The position numbers and the translations under genes are program-made. From Bacteroidales bacterium (GTDB lineage: Bacteria; Bacteroidota; Bacteroidia; Bacteroidales; JAGOPY01): DNA of 35,227 bases. The stretch covers positions 1 to 35,227 of the forward strand of contig JALNZD010000042.1 in the NCBI GenBank assembly GCA_023229505.1. Reading direction: 5' to 3'. The notes under the pieces were generated by a model that was given only the letters and a program-made list of their open reading frames with translations, did no database searches and was not told where the DNA came from. Position 1 is the stretch's first letter; each line of letters starts with the position of its first letter. Below are positions 15,442-25,500 of the stretch, in pieces.

Positions 15442-16707
15442 CTATAAACTTGTGCAAATACTTAGATTGACCTATGATGATTTTGAGATAGTATATTCCG
15501 GGAGTAAGATTGGTTATATCCGCAGTTAATGTTTGAGGGTCAGGAGATATGAATGTAGAATCACTTTTTACCATATGCCCTGTTTGATCGTATATCGAAA
15601 ATTTCAATTTTCCACTTTTTATCAATGCTGGAGACATGCTAATATTTAAAAAATCTGATGCCGGATTGGGATAAACACTTATATTTAAATCCGGTGGCAA
15701 GCTATTTTCAGGGGTTAATACAGGATCTGCGGATCTGTAAAATGGAGGACCGTATGCTGTACTAAATCTTGATAAAGAATAAAAATATTGATCTTCAGTT
15801 AAAACAATCTTTTTCACATCTTTATTTGTTATATTATAGGTATGATCTTCCCATGTCAGGCCATTATCGGAGGAATAAAAAATACCACCGTTAAGATAGC
15901 TTTGCTTTCCACACCCAACGTACATTTCATCAAAGTCAATAACAATAGAAAGCACATCTCTGTGAGGAAATACAGTTTCCCAGGTCATTCCCGAATCTGC
16001 AGTCTTTAACAAACCATCATAATAACAGCCGGCAAACAATTCATGATCCGCGTTGTAACCCAGGGCCTGAATATTATATCTTAATAATCCGATATATTCC
16101 CAGGATTCACCTAAATTATGAGACACAAAAACCCCCGCGTCAAAAGAAGTATAACTAGTTCCGGCTGCATAGATTTCATTTTCTGAAACTGGTAATATGG
16201 CATTGATAACGGAATTTTGATTAAGTGTTAAAGAGGTGTCCCATGTCATGCCATGATCGAGGGAACGCATAATCCCCCCCCAAATCCCGCGAAAAGTTTT
16301 CCTTGTTGTAACCTGGCCATGGAAACAACATTTTCTGTCATCGGTAATATCAGCTCCCAACTATCCCCATAATTACCAGATGTGAAAATACCATAACCTG
16401 TGCCTGCATAGATTGTATCTCCAACTCCCTCTAAAAAACAATAGACATGTGTTTGATTTAACCCTGCAAATTCCCAGGTATTTCCACCGTCAAATGACTT
16501 GTAGATACATCCATATGCATATGGGTTGTTTGTAGAAATACCAATAATTATTGTGTCATGATTAATAGGTAACATAGAAACAATATCGAGCGTGTCAGGA
16601 TAGGTAATTTCCTCATAATATTCCTGTGGGTAGCAGATTTGAATCTGGCAGAGTGAAAAAAATAGAATAGAGATAATCCGGATAGTAGAAGAGAGAGAAT
16701 TTTGCAT
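15434..16707 (-). pseudogene. Asp-box T9SS protein with a frameshift at a G8 tract
   Basis: The first part (16707 back to about 16282) encodes a signal peptide (MQNSLSSTIRIISILFFSLC...) and Asp-box repeats (SFDGGNTW, SGNYGDSW) in one frame, then runs into a stop at 16246. The second part continues in another frame with SLDHGMTW, SHNLGESW, TADSGMTW, SSDNGLTW and a type A sorting domain (VYPNPASDFLNI ... LTPGIYYLKI) ending at 15434. The frames meet at a run of eight G (C8 at 16274-16281 on the plus strand). Nine or six G would restore one protein of about 424 residues. This is a phase-variable gene, a pseudogene or a homopolymer error. It lies between nfnA and nfnB. Confidence 0.8.
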
Positions 16708-16871
16708 TTTTTTACAATTAATGTTGGTTCATTTATGTAAAAGTCTGAATAATTTCCTGACACCTATATAATTAATCAATAAATATAATCTTTGGTAACA
16801 TACTTTTTGAACAAATTTTTAATCGATTTTAGAAATTATTATGTGAATGAAATGCATGTGTTCTGTTAAAA

Positions 16872-16970
16872 TCACTCCGTGAAACTCTGTGTCTCCTTAG
16901 CGGAACTCTGTGAAACTTATAATAAGTTGTTACACAGATGTCCACAGAGTTTACAGAGAACCACGGAGGA
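16872..16970. repeat. CACAGAG/CTCTGTG imperfect inverted repeat
   Basis: CTCCGTGAAACTCTGTG (16875-16891) and further CTCTGTGAAAC words are followed by the reverse-complement type ACAGAGTTTACAGAG and CCACGGAG (16943-16969), so the two sides can pair imperfectly. The same word class (CACAGAGGCCACAG, CACGGATGACACGG) returns at 19029-19103 and 22461-22500. The rest of the 417-bp gap (16708-17124) contains only AT-rich sequence and the 90-bp repeat. Confidence 0.55.
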
Positions 16971-17029
16971 GGTTTTTTACAGTACTTTAATTTGGATTAT
17001 GAGCAGATATTCACGTAAGTAGAAATTGC

Positions 17030-17119
17030 TTTATCTGCTACGAGGAATTCACCGTAGGCGATTAATTATTGTAGAATTACAGACATCCCATAAATCAAGT
17101 TACCTCGTAGAGGTTCAAC
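17030..17119 (+). repeat. 90-bp structured intergenic repeat, copy B
   Basis: The better preserved copy. CTACGAGG (17038-17045) can pair with CCTCGTAG (17103-17110) across about 57 bases. The inner CTACGAGGAATTCACCGTAG is itself a near-perfect palindrome. It ends 5 bp beyond the nfnA stop codon, so it may act as a 3' structure or terminator for nfnA. The other copy is at 131-220. Confidence 0.65.
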
Positions 17120-17124
17120 AAGCT

Positions 17125-17949
17125 CTATCGTATCGAGAACAAAAGCGAATCCTTCTCTTCTTTAAGATACAATGAATTGCGGTTGATCAGTTCGTCGAAA
17201 TCAACCTGGAAACCATCGAAATCGGGGCCGTCGACACAGCAGAACATGGTCTCGTCGTTAACCTTAACGCGGCATCCGCCACACATGCCTGTTCCGTCGA
17301 TCATGACAGGGTTCAGGCTGACCATCGTCTTGACATTATATTGTTTAGTGAGCTTCACGATATTCTTCATCATGATGATAGGCCCGATGGCATAGACCAT
17401 CTTGATGTCGTAACGCTCACCGAGGTATTTTTTCAGCGGATCAGTCACAAAGCCGCGTTCGCCATAGCTTCCGTCATCTGTGGTGATCACAAGCTCATCG
17501 CTGATCTGGGCCATTTCACGTTCCAGGATGATCAGCTCCTTGTCGCGGGCGCCCATGATGCTGATCACATAGTTTCCGGCCTCTTTGAAAGCTTTGGTGA
17601 CATGATGAAGGATGGCCACGCCCGTTCCACCGCCGATCATGACGACCGTGCCGATGTTCTCGACTTCAGCCGGTCTGCCTAAAGGACCGACGACATCCCT
17701 GATCATGTCTCCTTCTTTGAGGGAGCGCATAAGAGCAGTGGTTTTCCCAACCACCTGAAAAATAATGGTAATAGTCCCGGCAAATTCATCTTTATCTGCA
17801 ACCGTGAGGGGTATCCGCTCACCGGTTTCATTCACCCGGACGATCACGAACTGCCCGGCTTTGACCTTGGCGGCAATTTTCGGGGCGTTCAGGTCGAACC
17901 GGATGATCGTCCCCTTGGCCATTTCTTGCTTACGTACTATTTGAAACAT
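17125..17949 (-). CDS. nfnA: NfnA-like FAD/NAD-binding, [2Fe-2S] subunit
   Basis: This 274-residue protein belongs to the sulfide/dihydroorotate dehydrogenase-like FAD/NAD family (PyrK/NfnA). The flavin-binding motif region is around residues 43-50 (GERIPLTV) and the NAD-binding glycine-rich segment is VVMIGGGTGVAILHH (102-116). The C-terminal iron-sulphur loop GMCGGCRVKV...CCVDGPDFDG (221-246) has cysteines 223, 226 and 237/238, with Asp218 as possible fourth ligand as in NfnA. With NfnB it would couple NADH, ferredoxin and NADP. It follows the zinc-ribbon gene (116-bp gap). The nfnB gene now lies 2 kb further on because of the intervening surface-protein gene. Confidence 0.9.
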   Translation of the reverse strand: MFQIVRKQEMAKGTIIRFDLNAPKIAAKVKAGQFVIVRVNETGERIPLTVADKDEFAGTITIIFQVVGKTTALMRSLKEGDMIRDVVGPLGRPAEVENIGTVVMIGGGTGVAILHHVTKAFKEAGNYVISIMGARDKELIILEREMAQISDELVITTDDGSYGERGFVTDPLKKYLGERYDIKMVYAIGPIIMMKNIVKLTKQYNVKTMVSLNPVMIDGTGMCGGCRVKVNDETMFCCVDGPDFDGFQVDFDELINRNSLYLKEEKDSLLFSIR

Positions 17950-17953
17950 TCCT

Positions 17954-18061
17954 TAGAATTAAAAATTAAAAATTAAAAACTCAAAGTTTCCAGTTTCTAG
18001 TTTCAAGTTTCAAATATAAATAGTCCCCAACTTAAACCTTAAACTTCTCCGCCAGAGGCGG
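17954..18061. repeat. AATTAAAA and GTTTC(A/C)A arrays plus a GC hairpin
   Basis: AATTAAAA units (17957-17979) and AAGTTTC/CAGTTTC/TAGTTTC units (17985-18012) fill the gap between nfnA and the zinc-ribbon gene. A hairpin CCGCC-AGA-GGCGG (18049-18061) lies 4 bp beyond the ribbon gene's stop codon. The hairpin resembles the palindrome at 3654-3669. Confidence 0.5.
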
Positions 18062-18065
18062 GGCA

Positions 18066-18932
18066 TCACCATTCCAAGCTATTCTCCAGCCTGATCTCAT
18101 AGAGGTCGTTTTCACTGAGGCCATGCCATTTGCATCCTTTTTTCGTACAGATAAAAAAGTCGATCAGTTTGGTCCTGGCGCCCACGGATATCTTTGCTAC
18201 CGGCGATCCGCATTTATCGCAGGTTTTATCATGAAGGATCAGGCTATGGTCGCAATGCGGGCAGCTCAAATCGCCGACTACCCTATCTTCAGGAAGAAAT
18301 ACCGTTGATTTTGAAGAGAAAACATTCAGGTATGGACTCAGAATGAGGGTGCCTTCTTCGCCGTTGCGGATCTTGAGTTTCAACATATCCCCATCTATCA
18401 GGCTTTTCCGGCAATAAGGGCAATAGGTGTGCAGGAAAGTTCCAGTTTCGATGATCTCTTTAGCTTCGTCTCTCTTGATTTGCTCCGGATCAGGAGGCCG
18501 TACTTCACGGGGTTGCTGTGTATGTTGTCCATTATAGCCGTATTCCTGGTAAAATTTCCGCAATGCGATCGACAGGTCTTCAAACTCGACAAAGTGGTTT
18601 TTACAGCCGCTTCGGGAGCAGATGCTCACCTTTCCGCCCATATCGAGGTAGAACGGGGCCATCTCTGCACCGCAGGTCATGCATTCAGTCTTTGAGGTGA
18701 TCTGCTCATGACATTCCGGGCAGTGGAAAACAGCGATCTCGTTCCTGGGCAGATCGATGGTGGACTTGTAGTTATAGCTCCCATAAATGGAACTAAGCCA
18801 GATGTCGCCTTTTTGTCCGCGACATTCGATATTCAGATGGATACCGGGCACATTGTCGATAAGCTGTTCCTGGTCCATGAGTGAATGCCCGCATAATGGG
18901 CATTTCAGACGGAGTGACATGAGTTCGTACAT
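18066..18932 (-). CDS. Duplicated zinc-ribbon protein of the Nfn locus
   Basis: This 288-residue soluble protein has two tandem copies of the four-Cys-pair module that also forms the N-terminus of the NfnB-like protein. The N-half pairs are C11/C14, C71/C74, C84/C87 and C105/C110. The C-half pairs are C171/C174, C224/C227, C238/C241 and C262/C267. Spacing agrees with NfnB (19/22, 77/80, 91/94, 115/120). The C-half is the closer match, sharing LSPYL, CGSPVA, FFICTK.GC.WHGL. A charged linker rich in Pro and Glu (about 138-160) joins the halves. The role is not known; zinc binding and association with NfnAB as a scaffold, regulator or electron-transfer partner are inferred from homology and gene order. 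An alternative ATG is at 18920. Confidence 0.75.
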   Translation of the reverse strand: MYELMSLRLKCPLCGHSLMDQEQLIDNVPGIHLNIECRGQKGDIWLSSIYGSYNYKSTIDLPRNEIAVFHCPECHEQITSKTECMTCGAEMAPFYLDMGGKVSICSRSGCKNHFVEFEDLSIALRKFYQEYGYNGQHTQQPREVRPPDPEQIKRDEAKEIIETGTFLHTYCPYCRKSLIDGDMLKLKIRNGEEGTLILSPYLNVFSSKSTVFLPEDRVVGDLSCPHCDHSLILHDKTCDKCGSPVAKISVGARTKLIDFFICTKKGCKWHGLSENDLYEIRLENSLEW

Positions 18933-19028
18933 GCAATGAGAAGATTAATTCATTAATAACTCCCACAATGATAAATAATTTTATAATGAGAAAATAATTG
19001 AAGTAGTTAAAAAGAATGAAATTGTTTC

Positions 19029-19103
19029 ACACAGAGGCCACAGAAGGAAATCACAGAGATCCCAAAGAATTAAATTTCAGATTTTTATCCGTGGCCTCTG
19101 TGT
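19029..19103. repeat. 13-bp perfect inverted repeat between divergent genes
   Basis: ACACAGAGGCCAC (19029-19041) and GTGGCCTCTGTGT (19091-19103) are perfect reverse complements with a 49-bp loop. They lie in the 308-bp gap between the start of the zinc-ribbon gene (minus) and the start of the 1068-residue T9SS gene (plus). Nothing else was recognised in that gap apart from AT-rich promoter-like sequence. Confidence 0.6.
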
Positions 19104-19240
19104 CGCTACTTTGTGGAACTGTGAGAAATTAAACCTTTCAGATTGCTCCCATACCTTAAACTTTGTCGATCAAGCCTTTAACTGAATTAGTATCTAATTT
19201 ATCCAAATATCATGTATCTTAGCTCATTAACCAAAATGCT

Positions 19241-22200
19241 ATGAAAAAAGGCCTACTCACTTCTCTGGGTTGTTTTCTTTTTACTCTTTCTTTCTCACAG
19301 AATAATCCGCCTGTCGCTGTTGATGATACAGTTGAGGTAATTTCCCAGGTTCCGTTCATCATCGATGTTTTGGCGAATGATTATGATCCCGATGGGGATG
19401 GAATATCAATTGATCACTGGACTAGTCCTCTTTTTGGTGTTGCTGATACAGTTAACGGGAAAATTCGGTTTAAGTCGAAAAATTTTACAGAAGATACTCA
19501 TTTTCGCTATTGGATCATAGATAATGGAACACCTCCCATGGTTTCTTCTTCATCAGCGTGGGTTCAGATTTATGTCTTGCCAAACCCGGATGTTCCGGTT
19601 GCAAATCCCGACACGTTTGAATTGCTTGAGCTCGTTCCGGTACAGCTGGATTTACTGGCTAATGATACAGACCCCAATGATTATGAACTGGAAATCTATG
19701 AAGTTTATTCCGAATCCCATTGCGATGTAACCATAAGTGAAGACTCGTTGTCTGTGACCGTTATTCCCAGGTTCACTTCCTACATGGAGGCGGATTTCAC
19801 ATATACAGCCAGGGAAAGAAACAGTGCGGAATCGTATATATCAAACCAGACAGAAGTTTACATTAAAATCCTCCCTAATCCTGATATACCAATCCTGGTG
19901 CCGGATACAGCTTTTACGACCGGGGGGATCAGTGTCTCAATTCCGATCATGGAGAACGATTATGACTTGCAGGGAGATCCTTTTGAAATCCTGGATTACT
20001 CGCAAACTACGGAAGGAGACGTTGTGCAGGCCGGGAATAATTTGGTTTTCACACCCGATGTATCGTTCAAAGGCACCAGTGTTTTCCAGTACAGGGTTTA
20101 CCAGACAGCCAATCCATATATTTATTCAAAACATGCAAATGTGAGTGTCGAAGTGTCCAAAAATCCCGATTGCCCGGTTGGGGTAACTGATCATGCAGCC
20201 GGCATGGCTTTTTCGCCAATTACAATTGATGTTCTTGCAAATGATTATGATATAAACGGTGACCCACTTGAAATCTGGGATATTGAATCAGAAGGTACAT
20301 GCAATATTTCAGGGAACCAGATCATCTATACTTCCGATCCCCTTGCGTCTGCTCATGATTCGCTGTTTTATCGGGTCAGGCAATCTAATAACAGCAATTA
20401 TTATTCTGAATGGACACCCGTTTATATTGACCTTTCAATAAATCCTATTCTACCCGTAGCAGTAAAGGATAATGTTTCAGCCCGTTCGTTTTTTCCTGTT
20501 ATCATTTCGCCACTAAATAATGATATCGGGAATACCGCCGATACTTTGCGAATTATATCTGTGAAACACACATTAAAAGGCAATGCTGAAATAATATCAG
20601 ACAGCCTGATAACTTACCAGGCATTTACGAATGTGGCAAATACGGATTCTATCGAATACATCATTCAGGACCGGCACAATGAGGATTTGAGGGCAAAAGG
20701 AAAGATTTATATCCATGTAACCGATCATCACTATTACGATTCATTGGTTGTAAACAACATCAATGCAGGTGTAAATGCCGATGGGATGCTTTTTGCCAAT
20801 ATCGGACAGTTACCAGGGGAAGGATTACACGGTGATTTTCACCCCCATTTCAAATACCCTGCGGGAGAAGAAACAAATACAATTTTCAACAGTCTTATAT
20901 GGATCGGTGGACTTTCTGATCAGGACAGCCTTCATTTTGCAGGGGAGCGTTACAGGCAGATGGGAGTAGATTTTCAACCCGGCCCGGTTGCGGATCTTTA
21001 TGATTCAATTTATGCCTTCAAATTCTGGAAATTATGGAAGCTGAATAAGACTGATATCGATTATCACCGCAATAACTGGTGGAAAGAGGGTTACCAACCT
21101 ATTGAGGACATTTCTTCCTGGCCGGGAAATGGAGATGTATTGTCAGGACAAGCCGCTCAATTGGCGCCTTATTTTGATTTCAACCTTGATGGGAATTATA
21201 ATCCCCTGGTGGGTGACTATCCCCTGATCCGTGGTGATGCGACAATATTCTTCATGATGAACGATGATAAAATTCATACCGAATCCAAAGGGGGAAAACT
21301 CAGGGTTGAAATTCACGGAATGGTATATGGTTTTGATGAACCCGCTGATAGTGCGCTTTATAATACAGTTTTTGTTCATTATGATTTGATCAACAGGTCA
21401 GATGAAATCTACGGGGAAACTTATATTGGCATATTTACGGATTTCGATATCGGATATCCATGGGACGATTACGTTGGTTCAGAAGTAACAAGAGCATCTT
21501 ATTATGGCTATAACGGGACGGATTTTGATTATGATATAACAAGCTATGATAATCCCAACCCGGGTTACGGTGATTTTCCACCGGCGCAATCTGTAACTGT
21601 GCTTGCAGGTCCGTTCATGGATGCAGACGGAACAGATAACCCATCAGGAGGCTGTGATTTCAGTGTCAACGGGTTGAATTTCGGGAATGGATTTACAGAT
21701 GATGAAAGGCTCGGCCTGACCGGTTTTATGCCCCCTCCAAACCTGAATGGAGACCCGGTTATAGCACCTGAACAATATAACTGCTTGAAAAGTATTTTTG
21801 CTGACAACAGCAAGCTCCAGTTTGGTGGAACCGGACACTTTCCCACCGCAGCCGGGCCGGAATGCAGATTTATGTTCCCGGGGGATTCAGACCCTTTCAA
21901 TTGGGGTACTTATTGCGTTCCACCTAATCCTCCATATAACCAGGATGGATTTTACTGGACCGACAGCGCCGAACAAAATCAACCAGGCGACAGAAGAGGA
22001 ACAGGTGCGATGGGCCCATTCACCTTCGCACCCGGCCAGGTACAGGAAATCGAGCTGGCGTATTGCGCAGCCAACGGCTGGGATGGACCGGTATCATCCC
22101 TGGTCCAGTTAATGAAGAATATTGATTCGCTAAGAAGCAGGGTGAACAATGGTGAAATCATCGTGCCCAATGCTTCCCTTGGCGTCAATGAAAAGAAAGT

Positions 22201-22447
22201 GCCGCCAGGCTTGCTTAAAGTTTTCCCTAATCCTGCCAGTACTGACATTACAATCCAGGTACCCGGGATAATTCCCTCAGGGACAGAATATATTATTTGT
22301 AATGTTTTAGGAGATGTTGCGGCATCAGGCGGAACTACATCAAGTCAGCAGTTTACGGTAAATATCAGCGGTTTAAAACCGGGTTTTTATTTAGTCAGGA
22401 TAAAGTCAAATAAAGGGGCTTTTTCTTCAAAATTCATTAAATACTAA
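19241..22447 (+). CDS. Large T9SS-exported protein with Ig/cadherin-like repeats
   Basis: This 1068-residue protein begins with a signal peptide (MKKGLLTSLGCFLFTLSFSQ). Five repeats of about 95 residues follow, each starting like PPVAVDDTVEV, VPVANPDTFEL, IPILVPDTAFT, CPVGVTDHAAG and LPVAVKDNVSA. They contain the I-x-V-L-A-N-D-Y-D-x-D-G signature of the Big_9/cadherin-like 'tandem-95' family and may bind calcium through those Asp-rich loops. The middle third (from NNINAGVNADGMLF) is a separate globular region rich in Asp, Gly and aromatics that I cannot assign. The last 80 residues are a type A T9SS sorting domain (VFPNPASTDITIQ ... GLKPGFYLVRIKS). It is a probable surface adhesin or structural protein. 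It is transcribed divergently from the zinc-ribbon gene. Confidence 0.88.
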   Translation: MKKGLLTSLGCFLFTLSFSQNNPPVAVDDTVEVISQVPFIIDVLANDYDPDGDGISIDHWTSPLFGVADTVNGKIRFKSKNFTEDTHFRYWIIDNGTPPMVSSSSAWVQIYVLPNPDVPVANPDTFELLELVPVQLDLLANDTDPNDYELEIYEVYSESHCDVTISEDSLSVTVIPRFTSYMEADFTYTARERNSAESYISNQTEVYIKILPNPDIPILVPDTAFTTGGISVSIPIMENDYDLQGDPFEILDYSQTTEGDVVQAGNNLVFTPDVSFKGTSVFQYRVYQTANPYIYSKHANVSVEVSKNPDCPVGVTDHAAGMAFSPITIDVLANDYDINGDPLEIWDIESEGTCNISGNQIIYTSDPLASAHDSLFYRVRQSNNSNYYSEWTPVYIDLSINPILPVAVKDNVSARSFFPVIISPLNNDIGNTADTLRIISVKHTLKGNAEIISDSLITYQAFTNVANTDSIEYIIQDRHNEDLRAKGKIYIHVTDHHYYDSLVVNNINAGVNADGMLFANIGQLPGEGLHGDFHPHFKYPAGEETNTIFNSLIWIGGLSDQDSLHFAGERYRQMGVDFQPGPVADLYDSIYAFKFWKLWKLNKTDIDYHRNNWWKEGYQPIEDISSWPGNGDVLSGQAAQLAPYFDFNLDGNYNPLVGDYPLIRGDATIFFMMNDDKIHTESKGGKLRVEIHGMVYGFDEPADSALYNTVFVHYDLINRSDEIYGETYIGIFTDFDIGYPWDDYVGSEVTRASYYGYNGTDFDYDITSYDNPNPGYGDFPPAQSVTVLAGPFMDADGTDNPSGGCDFSVNGLNFGNGFTDDERLGLTGFMPPPNLNGDPVIAPEQYNCLKSIFADNSKLQFGGTGHFPTAAGPECRFMFPGDSDPFNWGTYCVPPNPPYNQDGFYWTDSAEQNQPGDRRGTGAMGPFTFAPGQVQEIELAYCAANGWDGPVSSLVQLMKNIDSLRSRVNNGEIIVPNASLGVNEKKVPPGLLKVFPNPASTDITIQVPGIIPSGTEYIICNVLGDVAASGGTTSSQQFTVNISGLKPGFYLVRIKSNKGAFSSKFIKY

Positions 22448-22460
22448 TTGAAACTAAAAA

Positions 22461-22563
22461 TAGCACACGGATGACACGGATGCGACGGATTTACACAGAT
22501 TAATTTATCACGCAATCGAAAATCGAAAATCGCCCAATCGCCCAATCGCCCAATCGCCCAATC
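22461..22563. repeat. CACGGATG words and a CCCAATCG octamer array at a stop codon
   Basis: GGATGACACGGATGCGACGGAT (22470-22491) is followed by AATCGAAA and then CCCAATCG (8 bp, four copies). The last unit ends at 22563, directly adjoining the TAA (22564-22566, minus strand) of the next gene. Confidence 0.75.
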
Positions 22564-25500
22564 TTAATCTCCCCACGTCACCACAGAGATCCGTTTCTTG
22601 CCGTCCATGCTGACGGTTAGCGGCTCGTCGAAACGGATATGGCGGAAATATTTCGTCTGGTTCACCACCTTTTGTTTTTTCAGTATATCCCACCGGATAA
22701 AACTCTTCGACATCTCGGGCTGTATACTGAAATAACCCACGTTCATCGATACGACATTATGGAAGAAATGAGATCCCGAGGAGGCATCCAGCGGATAGCC
22801 CTCGAGGCTGGTTTCGATAATTACACGGGCACGCGAAATCTGGGCCCAGTTCACCGGTATTCCGATCCATTGGTCGCGTGTGCCCCAGCGGCCGGGACCA
22901 ATCAGTAAATATTTCTTGTTCTCAGCGGCAAACATTTTGTTCAGCTTCTCGATCTCATAAGTCATCTGAACCGTTTCGCCTTTATCGAATACATCGATGT
23001 CGACAAATATGACATCATTGATATTCTCGATGATGCCATTACCCATGCTCTTTTCGGCATAGAGGAGGATCTTATCTTTCGGTATCTTGTCGATGTTAAT
23101 ATTATAATCCGTTGCACTGCCGATCAGCGGCTTGATTTGCAGCAGGTAAAATGATGCCCGGTTCTGTTTGTCCTTGGTCAGGTCAACGGCAAATTCAATC
23201 TCGACAGGCGAGCCCATAGCCTCTTTGACCACATCCAGCACTACTTCGATGGCCTGCGCCAGTGGAATATAATTGTACTTGAGGATGTTGGCAAAATTGA
23301 TGATACGCGGTCCAGGATGGGTGATCCCGGGAATGATAGCCAGGTTATCGGCATCATAGACCGAAGCGCAATGTTTCAGGTTTCCGTGCATTTCCGCTTC
23401 GTAAACATCGAGCTTGGCTAAGCCGGCCGTATCCCCTTCCAACAGGTTAATATCCTGTTTATTCAGGTCCACCGCGTAAAATTCAACCTGTGTATTCTGC
23501 GACTGATCTTTAGGTGTACTGATCTCGGTAGAAGGATACTTAGGTGAAAAACGGTAGGCTTTCTCCCCGTCAACAACAGTCTTTCCCAACCCCACGGCCA
23601 TTACCGCAAAACCTTCTTCCGGTTGCATGTGCGCGTAAGGATAAAAATTATAGGATTGGGCTACACCGCTGATATGCGGGTAAAAATAATTCCCGTACTG
23701 CCTGCCGGCAACTTCCTGGATCACTACGGCCATTTTTTCTTCCTCGATCTTGTAGTGAACCGCCTCGATATAGCCACGGGCCGCCGGTGAATAAATTGAC
23801 GCGAAAACAAGCTTGATGGCATCAAGCGCCTGCTTCAGGCGTACGTTGATATCAGGATGGCAGTTGGGCAGAAGGTACGTCTCAAAAATGCCGGCGAAGG
23901 GCTGCATCAGTGAATCCTCGAACAAGCCTGAAGATCGGACAGCAATTGGTTTGGTGATTTTCGTCAGTAGGATTTTCATCCGCTTAACCAGCGTATCGGT
24001 CAGCTTTGAATCCATAAAGCGCTTTTTGATCACTTCATAGTCTGTGGTAATGGCTACAAAATCCCTCAGGTGGTTGCGGTCCATGAAATATTCGAATTCC
24101 TCGGTTCCGATGACTGAGGTTTTAGGAGCAAGGATTTTAATATTCGGAATTTGCTGGGAAAAATCGAAATTGTAAATGAGTGTATTGACAAATGCAAGGC
24201 CCCGTCCTTTTCCCCCCAAATAACCATCCATCAGGCTGACAATGTTGGATTCATCTGTGAGGGCCGACTCTTCAAAAGGAATGATCTTACCCTGGTTCTG
24301 CTCATTGCGAAACCTTCCGATAACATCGATGAGGTATTCGCGGATAGTGACAGCATTTTCGAAATCGGTGACCTTGTGCGGGTTGAGTATCTTGGCAGCC
24401 AGTATCTCACCCCTGGCCATCAGCCAGAGCGAGAAATGGTCCCTGCGGGCATGATATAGCAATGACTCGTCAGGAATAGTTCTCAGCAGTTTTTCAAATT
24501 CTTTGAGTGAACGCGCCTCGGCAATTTTAGCTCCCTCCTCGTTCCGGTAAACAAAATTGCCAAAACCCAGGAAGTGTGTAATGAAACTCCTGAAATCCTG
24601 ACTTAAGGTCTCTGAGTTTTTGTTGATAAAGGTACACTGCAACTGGTAGGCCAGTTTGGCGTTTTCTTCATCGGATGATTGAATGATGATCGGAAGGTCT
24701 TTATGCGACTTCCGCACAAATTCAACCAGGTCTAATCCAGCGTGCTCATCCGGTTTACCGTCCCGTTGAAATTTAACATCGGTGATCAGGCAGAGCAGAT
24801 AATCCCGGAATTTTTCCATAACCGCAACCGCCTCTTCATAAGTGGAAGCCATAAGGATCTTTGGCCTTGCCCGCAGCCTTAAAATCTTATAAAGCTCATC
24901 CGTGCTGACATCATCAATGATCCGCTTGGTTTGTTCCAGCACAATTTGATACAGCATTGGAAGATAGCGGGAATAATATTTTGCCGAATCTTCAACCAGT
25001 AAAATCACCCTTACCATGCCGTATTCAGTATCATTCTCCACATTGATCTTATCCTCGACATGCTTGATCATAGCAAAAAACACCGAAGATTCGCCATTCC
25101 AGATAAAAACTTTATCGATATGTTGCAGGGCGTTTTTCTCCTCGGAGATCAGGGCAATGTCGGCATTGTTGTTCAGCAGGAGAAAGACAGGGATATAGGG
25201 ATAAATCCGTTTTACTTCGCAGCTCAGGCCGAAGGGGGTTTGCTTATCCGCTCCCATCATCATGATGATCAGGTCAAAATGCCTGGTGCGTAAAAGTTCC
25301 ATAGCCTCATCAATGTTCGATACGCCCGTAATCCTTGGGATCGAAGTTAAATTCATCGTATGGTATTCCCCCAGCACATGTTCCGAAAATCGTCCCTCCT
25401 TTTCAATGCTGTAGGCGTCGTATAAATTGGCGACAAGCAGGATCTCCTTCACTTTGAACGGCATCAGGTCATGATAAATATCCCTGTCCTGGTTAGTTTT

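Noticed and set aside
15434..16360. Treating the second half of the frameshifted T9SS gene as an independent 308-residue gene
   Set aside because: Its apparent first residues are out-of-frame sequence before the G8 tract; the protein signal starts only after the tract and continues the upstream frame.
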